This document shows, piece by piece, positions 6,609 through 10,632 of a DNA stretch of 10,632 nucleotides; the first letter of the stretch is position 1; every line of letters starts with the position of its first letter. Under the pieces are notes generated by a model. That model was not told the DNA's origin and made no database searches. It worked only from the letters and a program-made list of their open reading frames with translations. The DNA is from Holosporales bacterium (lineage in GTDB: Bacteria > Pseudomonadota > Alphaproteobacteria > RUG11792), in contig JAISOC010000067.1 in assembly GCA_031275915.1 (NCBI GenBank), positions 1 to 10,632 of the forward strand, given 5' to 3'. The position numbers and the translations under genes are program-made.

Positions 6609-7762
6609 CAGTCATACTTATCAACAAGATCTTTAATTTTTTTTACAAAATCGAAAACTTTTGGGTTATTGGATTTATCATTTCCCTCAGTTTCGAATTC
6701 GTTAAACAAATTTTTTTGTTTTCTTGATAAAGAAACAGGAGTTTCCACAACAACTTCCACTATCATATCTCCCCTATTATTAGATCTTATCATCGACATT
6801 CCTTTTGATCTAACCCTAAATTGATGACCAGTTTGAGTTCCGTGAGGAATCTTTATAGTATGCACAGAACCATCTATAGTTGGAACTTTTATTTCTCCTC
6901 CAATTGAAGCAGTGACGATACTGATTGGCACATTTATATAAATATCTGAATCATGTCTTTTAAAAAGCTCATGAGGTTTAACTATTACAAAAACGTATAG
7001 ATCTCCGGATGGAGCACCCTTAAATCCAGCTTCTCCTTCTCCAGGTATTCTCACCCTGCTGTCTGAATCAACTCCAGCTGGGATTGAAACCTCCAAATTT
7101 TTTTCTCCTTTTATTCTACCACTTCCGGAACACTTTTGGCATGGATTAGAGAGAATACTTCCTGTCCCTCCGCATGTTGAGCAGGTTCTTTCTAGTGTTA
7201 CAAAACCGTGCTGTTGTCTAATACTGCCTCTTCCTCCACATGTTGGACAGACACTTGGCCTTGAATTTTCTTCAGAACCAGAGCCGTGACACCTGTCGCA
7301 AACTATGAAAGTTGTAAATTTCAGATTAACAGTCTTTCCACGAAATGCTTCCTCAAGAGTAATTGAGAGATCATATCTTATATCGGATCCAGGCTGTTGT
7401 TGAGAATTACGAGTTCTGAAAGAATTTTCCTTGAACATTTCCTCAAAAATATCAGAAAAACTAGAAAATCCTTCTGCAAAATCAAATCCTTCATGGTGAA
7501 AACCAGAACTACCAAATCCACCAGATCCTCCTCCATTGCGAGAGGCTTGATGCCCATATCTATCATAAGCAGCTCTCTTCTGGGAATCTTTCAGAGTTTC
7601 ATATGCAGACGTAGCTTCTTTGAACTTTTCCTCAGCCTCCTTGTTGCCAGGATTTTTATCAGGATGATATTTAACAGCAAGCTTCCTATACGCCTTTTTT
7701 ATATCATCTTCTGAGGCATTCTTTGAAACTCCCAGTATAGAATAGTAATCTTGCTCTACCAT
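6608..7762 (-). CDS. dnaJ: molecular chaperone DnaJ (Hsp40)
   Basis: DnaJ delivers unfolded clients to DnaK and stimulates its ATPase. From ATG 7762 the product is 384 residues beginning [14 protein letters not shown], matching the family start; a GTG at 7780 would add MKDKDT and places AAGAG with no spacing, so it is less likely. Domains: J domain with HPD at 33-35; Gly/Phe-rich linker (about 77-100); zinc domain with four CXXCXGXG repeats, [24 protein letters not shown] and CQKCSGSG (155-215); client-binding C-terminal domains (about 220-345). This is the complete type I form. dnaK is not adjacent; the upstream gene belongs to a different operon. The gene has its own promoter at 7795-7825 and is followed directly by mlaA. 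No sigma32 or CIRCE element was seen. Confidence 0.97.
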   Translation of the reverse strand: MVEQDYYSILGVSKNASEDDIKKAYRKLAVKYHPDKNPGNKEAEEKFKEATSAYETLKDSQKRAAYDRYGHQASRNGGGSGGFGSSGFHHEGFDFAEGFSSFSDIFEEMFKENSFRTRNSQQQPGSDIRYDLSITLEEAFRGKTVNLKFTTFIVCDRCHGSGSEENSRPSVCPTCGGRGSIRQQHGFVTLERTCSTCGGTGSILSNPCQKCSGSGRIKGEKNLEVSIPAGVDSDSRVRIPGEGEAGFKGAPSGDLYVFVIVKPHELFKRHDSDIYINVPISIVTASIGGEIKVPTIDGSVHTIKIPHGTQTGHQFRVRSKGMSMIRSNNRGDMIVEVVVETPVSLSRKQKNLFNEFETEGNDKSNNPKVFDFVKKIKDLVDKYD

Positions 7763-7794
7763 CGTGTCTTTATCTTTCACCTCTTAGATGTAAA

Positions 7795-7825
7795 ATTGTA
7801 GCAAATATTGCCGTTACTTTGTCAA
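7795..7825 (-). promoter_or_regulatory. candidate promoter of dnaJ-mlaA
   Basis: A perfect TTGACA (7825-7820) is followed after 19 bases by TACAAT (7800-7795), preceded by TGC as in an extended -10 element. The spacing is two bases longer than ideal, but the extended -10 may compensate. Expected transcription start is near 7788, leaving a leader of about 25 bases. Confidence 0.6.
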
Positions 7826-7854
7826 GTTACGTAGAACACTTGTGCAAACGTAAC
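7826..7854. promoter_or_regulatory. inverted repeat next to the dnaJ -35 box, possible operator
   Basis: GTTACGT (7826-7832) and ACGTAAC (7848-7854) are exact reverse complements separated by 15 bases, with a small CAC/GTG symmetry in the middle. The repeat begins on the base after the TTGACA box and lies in the 40-bp gap after the preceding operon. No T-run follows in either direction, so a binding site is more likely than a terminator. Confidence 0.45.
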
Positions 7855-7864
7855 ATGATTATTA

Positions 7865-8254
7865 TCATTCTGCTGCCTCATTTTTAGATGAAGGTTTTTC
7901 ATTGTTATCTTCGCGACAATCCGAAGATACTTCCATTGTTATCGTTGTTCCGTCTTGCTTAGTTATAGTTACCTCATTTTCTGTAACAACATCTATTGAA
8001 AAGCCATCGTATTGACCTGCTTGATAGTATGGAACTCCATTTATCCATATTGTCCAGTGCAATTCATCCACATACATTATTCCAGAAACATCCAAACTCT
8101 GTGCATTTTGTGAATGTTTTTGTGATTTTTTCACTTTATCAACAAATTCTCTCATTTTTTTAGATTCTTCCTCATTCATGAAAAAAGAGGCATAACATGT
8201 TGTTGAAAATACTGTTATAACAGCAACAATTAGTTTCTGTAATACAAATCGCAT
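7865..8254 (-). CDS. small exported protein, PilP/GspC-like periplasmic domain by context
   Basis: No firm family match. The 129-residue product starts with a signal peptide (hydrophobic 8-16, probable signal peptidase I site after CYA at 20-22), then a charged, Lys-rich stretch (27-50) and a compact beta-rich region (about 53-110) with SGIMYVDELHWTIWING followed by VTENEVTI. This short strand pattern of the type 'effect on X, W-x-x-W-I-N-G, V-x-x-N-x-V-x-I' is what I would expect of the small beta domain of PilP or the HR domain of GspC. The C-terminal tail (113-129) is acidic and low-complexity. The gene overlaps the upstream gene by 25 bases and is last of three. Position after a PilO/GspM-like gene is the argument for PilP. 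Function is inferred only. Confidence 0.85.
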   Translation of the reverse strand: MRFVLQKLIVAVITVFSTTCYASFFMNEEESKKMREFVDKVKKSQKHSQNAQSLDVSGIMYVDELHWTIWINGVPYYQAGQYDGFSIDVVTENEVTITKQDGTTITMEVSSDCREDNNEKPSSKNEAAE

Positions 8255-8760
8255 GACAATACAGCCTTTATAGATGGAGACTTTAAATTAATTTTTGAAA
8301 TTCTTGATATATTGATATTTTTAAAGTTTATAAAGCCCGGAGATAATTCACTTATTTTTTTAATCATTTCAAAAACATAACAATCATGCCACGAAAAAAT
8401 TTCGATTTTATATCTATCTATTTTTATTCCATTGCTTGACAACTGATGCAATTTTTCATATTTGGAGATTTCCATTTTATATTTCTTGGCATGATTATCT
8501 ATTAAATCACGAAAATTTTCAGAGATCTTATCGGAATCTTTAAGATGGTGTTTCTGTATGAATGTAATTCTGTTTACACTTAAAGATTTTATGTATTCAG
8601 CTATTGGGAACAAATTTTCGCATTGTTCCCCCAAACAATTTACATATCCATTTAGGAAGGAGACAGTTATGAAGCAAAAAACTATGCATATACATTCCAA
8701 AGGAAAGACTTTACAATATTGCCAACTAATATCTAATATTTTTTTAACATGGAGTTCCAC
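8230..8760 (-). CDS. single-pass membrane protein, PilO/GspM-like by architecture
   Basis: No firm family match. The 176-residue product starts at a GTG (8760) that overlaps the upstream gene by 17 bases, with AAGGA about 10 bases upstream. It has a short cytoplasmic N terminus, one membrane segment (about 21-40), a charged helical stretch (about 65-105, likely coiled), and an alpha/beta periplasmic domain (about 115-175) of pattern YKIEIFSWHDCYVFEMIKKI ... PGFINFKNINISRI ... LSCDLYY. A short N terminus, one helix, coiled region and a ferredoxin-like end is the layout of PilO and GspM, inner-membrane scaffold proteins that pair with PilN/GspL. Those families diverge beyond recognition by eye, so this rests on layout and gene order. 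Confidence 0.85.
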   Translation of the reverse strand: MELHVKKILDISWQYCKVFPLECICIVFCFITVSFLNGYVNCLGEQCENLFPIAEYIKSLSVNRITFIQKHHLKDSDKISENFRDLIDNHAKKYKMEISKYEKLHQLSSNGIKIDRYKIEIFSWHDCYVFEMIKKISELSPGFINFKNINISRISKINLKSPSIKAVLSCDLYYRN

Positions 8761-9919
8761 TACAAATTATTCCTTTGTCGGAGACTGATACCTTAAACTT
8801 ATAGTTATTGGCAACAAAATCTTTGGTATATTCACGATCTATAAGACTGTCTAGCAATTTTATTTTTATAAATAACTGATTATTTTTTGTAGATATATCA
8901 GCATCTGAAATATTGGCATTTTCTGTATTTCTTAAAATATTTGATATCAAATCCGAATAGTCAATTTGTTTAATGTCCACTCCTTTTATGTTTTCCCACA
9001 GTTTCATCTCAGATACTACAACTTCAGGCACTGAATTTTTAATTTCTTCAAAATTGAGAATTTTCCCATTTAACAGAATTAATTCTGATATCTGAAAAAC
9101 TAAATATACAGCAAGACAGCCACTAACTATCCTAAGTATTGTCTTAACAATTTTTCTGTTTTCATCAAGTATAGGAGCAATATTTTCTGGCAATACACTG
9201 GAAACAAAATACATTGTTGAAGATAATTTTTTTGTTAGAGTGGCAATTGTTTCTTCATTTATGCAATACACTGCTATATCATCCAGCTTCAAGTTTGTCT
9301 TTTCAGACACGTATTGTACTGTGTTTTTTACTTCTTCTTCGGAAAAATGAGATTTCTCAAAATGTCTATTACATAAAATGGAAACTTCTCCGATCACTGC
9401 AGTTATATCTACATACTCATTTGTTGTTATTACAAACATAGAACATTTAAATTTGCCAGTATCTTCAGGAAAGGTGGAAAAATAATTGTTAATGATCCAA
9501 AAAGGCCAGCATGAAATGGAATTTATACGAAGACCAATTTCTGATAATTTTTTTACAGTAGATCCTGCAAAATCACTAATGTTAACGTCACACACCTCAA
9601 TGGATTTCTTTCTCTTCACGAAGAAAGCGGTGTTGCAATCTGATTTGCGTAAAATATTTTTCAGCTCCGGGTTGCTCATATCGCAAGATGTTATGTTTCT
9701 AAAATTCAAATCTTCTAAGAACACAATGTCTACTGGGACTTTGAGATTTATTGATAGGTAATTGTACAGTTCATTGATACTATTTTTATCATAGTTATTG
9801 GTATATACGATTGCATCATTGGCTATTTTCCTTACTTGCACCTGAGAAAATGACATAAATATTTGAATTAGAGAGTTATTTTCAAAATTTCTGTTAATAC
9901 ACAGCAGTAAGTTTTTCAT
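8744..9919 (-). CDS. bitopic protein with actin-like-type cytoplasmic half, GspL/PilM-PilN-like
   Basis: No firm family match. The 391-residue product has a cytoplasmic part (1 to about 255), one membrane segment (about 261-283) and a periplasmic part (about 285-391). The cytoplasmic part resembles the actin-like fold of GspL and PilM: VKKLSEIGLRINSISCWPF (122-140), a place where PilM has its Gly-Leu step between subdomains, then FVITTNEYVDITAVIGEVSI (162-181), which looks like the second phosphate loop strand pair. The periplasmic part (WENIKGVDIKQIDYSDLISN and the strands after it) fits the ferredoxin-like domain of PilN/GspL. GspL is exactly such a fusion of PilM-like and PilN-like parts. 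It is first of three overlapping genes. ATG 9919 has GAGAG five bases upstream. Very AT-rich (about 30% GC). Confidence 0.87.
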   Translation of the reverse strand: MKNLLLCINRNFENNSLIQIFMSFSQVQVRKIANDAIVYTNNYDKNSINELYNYLSINLKVPVDIVFLEDLNFRNITSCDMSNPELKNILRKSDCNTAFFVKRKKSIEVCDVNISDFAGSTVKKLSEIGLRINSISCWPFWIINNYFSTFPEDTGKFKCSMFVITTNEYVDITAVIGEVSILCNRHFEKSHFSEEEVKNTVQYVSEKTNLKLDDIAVYCINEETIATLTKKLSSTMYFVSSVLPENIAPILDENRKIVKTILRIVSGCLAVYLVFQISELILLNGKILNFEEIKNSVPEVVVSEMKLWENIKGVDIKQIDYSDLISNILRNTENANISDADISTKNNQLFIKIKLLDSLIDREYTKDFVANNYKFKVSVSDKGIICSGTPC

Positions 9920-10032
9920 GACACTCTCGAAAGATTTTCATTACGCATACATGTTCAAACAAAAATAGTAAAAAAAGTCTTAAGATTTTTAAATCATTTG
10001 AAAAAAGATTGAAAATTATAAAAAAATATCAA

Positions 10033-10188
10033 TTATTCTGATTTGTTTCCCAAAATTCTGATTTTTTCCCAAAGATTTATTTCCCAAATATGTCTCCCAC
10101 TGGCAATTGCTCCAGAAGTTACACACAAAAAAAAAGACGCTGCAACCACAAACATTTTTTCATAACAAAATCCAGAAAAAAGTAACAT
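10033..10188 (-). CDS. possible 51-residue membrane peptide
   Basis: An open frame from ATG 10188 (alternative ATG 10155, 40 residues) encodes MLLFSGFCYEK, then a hydrophobic segment MFVVAASFFLCVTSGAIASG, then a charged tail GRHIWEINLWEKIRILGNKSE minus its first residues as needed. A signal anchor plus amphipathic tail is protein-like. Against it, the first half coincides with the hairpin and T-tract of a strong minus-strand terminator (10127-10200), the FFL codons come from the T9 run, and no clear Shine-Dalgarno precedes either start (GGGA is 11 bases before 10188). I rate it less likely than not to be translated. Confidence 0.3.
   Translation of the reverse strand: MLLFSGFCYEKMFVVAASFFLCVTSGAIASGRHIWEINLWEKIRILGNKSE
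10035..10090. repeat. three imperfect tandem copies of about 19 bp
   Basis: ATTCTGATTTGTTTCCCAAA (10035-10054), ATTCTGATTTTTTCCCAAA (10055-10073) and a shorter GATTTATTTCCCAAATA (10074-10090) follow without gaps; each ends in TTTCCCAAA. On the minus strand they account for the two WE and one LG steps of the possible peptide at 10033-10188. They may instead be a cluster of binding sites ahead of the 9919 gene, starting 115 bases upstream of its start. Confidence 0.7.
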
Positions 10189-10200
10189 AATTACAGCGTC
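10127..10200 (-). terminator. long-hairpin intrinsic terminator
   Basis: In a minus-strand RNA GACGCTG (10200-10194 read on minus) pairs with CAGCGTC (10142-10136) and the stem continues for eight further pairs, four or five of them G-U that exist only in the minus-strand RNA (TAATTATG with TGTGGTTG). After a four-by-four internal loop TTTTTTC pairs with GAAAAAA, closing a 13-base loop. Nine T follow immediately (10135-10127). It starts 32 bases after the stop at 10232, so it looks like the terminator of the gene now decayed at 10232-10411. Confidence 0.75.
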
Positions 10201-10231
10201 CCAAGTACACGCACCTCTCTTCGTTGAGCTT

Positions 10232-10411
10232 TTATTTCTCTTTCAAAAGCTCCTCGATTTTTCTATTCATCTCTTCAAGTTTTTGGTACAGCTTACCTAT
10301 TTCTCCACGCTTATCTTGCGCAATTCCAAAACTAACACCATTATCACACCTGTCGAACTGCTACTTCGGTGCAAATTCTTGATTATCAGCAGAAGAGGAA
10401 CTGCTACTTCC
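10232..10411 (-). pseudogene. decayed 3' end of a small coiled-coil protein gene
   Basis: In one minus-strand frame a Ser-rich stretch (GSSSSSADNQEFAPK) is interrupted by TAG at 10363-10361, then continues as QFDRCDNGVSFGIAQDKR and a strongly heptad-like helix, GEIGKLYQKLEEMNRKIEEL plus LKEK, to TAA at 10234-10232, with a well-placed terminator 32 bases downstream. There is no ATG, GTG or TTG start in frame after the TAG that would give the helix region, and stops close the frame just upstream of 10411. A 13-base direct repeat of period 43 sits at the break, which could have shifted the frame. The coiled-coil end plus terminator argue for a former gene; the identity is unknown. Confidence 0.5.
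10355..10410. repeat. 13-bp direct repeat with 43-bp period
   Basis: GAACTGCTACTTC occurs at 10355-10367 and again at 10398-10410. The 43-base period is not a multiple of three, so a duplication of this unit would shift any reading frame that crosses it. It coincides with the broken frame on the minus strand. Confidence 0.8.
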
Positions 10412-10519
10412 TTATGTTTTATCCAGTTATCTTTAAATAAATACTGATGGCTTTAACAAAAATTTAACTTTTATTTGATAGACTCATTACGTGTAGATAA
10501 GAAAATTTAAGGTATAAAA

Positions 10520-10632
10520 ATGCGTAAATTAATTTTGTTTTCAATAATTGGAGCTTCGTTTTTGCATTCTGTGGGATTCTGTGATCCTACAGCGAAAATA
10601 GAAAATAGGACAGCCGACAAACCATCAAGCGA
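10520..10632 (+). CDS. start of an exported protein of unknown function (partial)
   Basis: The frame opens at ATG 10520 with AAGG seven bases upstream and runs off the window after 37 residues. It begins MRKLILFSIIGASFLHSVGF, a clear signal peptide with basic n-region and hydrophobic core; Cys21 follows, but VGFC is not a standard lipobox, so cleavage near GFC/DP by signal peptidase I is more likely. The mature part starts polar (DPTAKIENRTADKPSS). Nothing can be said of its function. It is divergent from the minus-strand remnant at 10232-10411, whose product also had a Ser-rich stretch. Confidence 0.7.
   Translation, partial: MRKLILFSIIGASFLHSVGFCDPTAKIENRTADKPSS

Larger units (their letters stand above)
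9920..10519. other. 600-bp region without a confident gene
   Basis: The part next to the 9919 start (9920-10032) is extremely AT-rich with an A/T palindrome centred on TCTTAAGA (9978-9985) and no convincing promoter. The rest holds a tandem repeat, a strong minus-strand terminator, a decayed coiled-coil reading frame and a short direct repeat, each listed separately. The stretch 10415-10510 is the leader of the plus-strand gene at 10520; TTGATA (10475-10480) could be its -35 box, but only a poor TAAGAA lies 17 bases on. Confidence 0.6.

Noticed and set aside
7763..7780. Longer start for dnaJ at GTG 7780
   Set aside because: The family start aligns with ATG 7762, and the AAGAG before the GTG has no spacing.
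9971..9990. A/T palindrome centred on TCTTAAGA as a terminator or operator
   Set aside because: No GC in the stem and AT-rich surroundings make chance symmetry likely.
10143..10163. MKKC... mini-frame from ATG 10163 as a leader peptide
   Set aside because: 14 codons ending inside the T-tract; it lies within the terminator stem and lacks a ribosome binding site.

Overview
The window looks like a chromosomal segment of an AT-rich alphaproteobacterium. The uS9 and uL13 proteins have the alphaproteobacterial layout: uS9 carries an N-terminal extension of about 30 residues and ends in FSKR. MutL, SmpB, PriA, DnaJ and MlaA are all ordinary Gram-negative versions. The low GC (about 30% in the least conserved genes), tight gene overlaps and several small secreted or membrane proteins of no recognised family suggest a host-associated lineage of the Rickettsiales/Holosporales kind. 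That placement is inference.

Layout. (1) Positions 1-4333, plus strand: a compact DNA-maintenance and ribosome-rescue operon, mutL - smpB - priA, with 8 bp overlap between smpB and priA. (2) Positions 4375-5321, minus strand: rplM-rpsI, converging on priA, coupled by a GTGA overlap and served by a recognisable promoter at 5363-5391. (3) Positions 5322-5873: a 550-bp intergenic region with a bidirectional terminator, a 300-bp block of about 43% GC, a second terminator, and an 85-codon minus-strand reading frame whose Shine-Dalgarno can be masked by an upstream complementary arm. It may be a small gene or a structured RNA and I could not identify it. (4) Positions 5874-7762, minus strand: dnaJ-mlaA, overlapping by one base, with a TTGACA/TACAAT promoter directly preceded by a 7-bp-arm inverted repeat. 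(5) Positions 7865-9919, minus strand: three overlapping genes that look by architecture and order like the inner-membrane platform of a type IV pilus or type II secretion machine: a GspL/PilM-PilN-like protein, a PilO/GspM-like protein and a PilP/GspC-like periplasmic protein. (6) Positions 9920-10519: 600 bp with no confident gene, holding a long hairpin terminator (minus strand), the decayed end of a coiled-coil gene, short direct repeats, and a possible 51-aa membrane peptide. (7) From 10520, plus strand: the start of an exported protein that runs off the window.

Functionally, the left half is core information processing and the middle is folding plus outer-membrane lipid maintenance. The right half is envelope biology, with the divergent pilus/secretion-like operon as the most interesting unit. 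No tRNA, rRNA, CRISPR array or intact insertion sequence was seen; a tmRNA was looked for because smpB is present and was not found.
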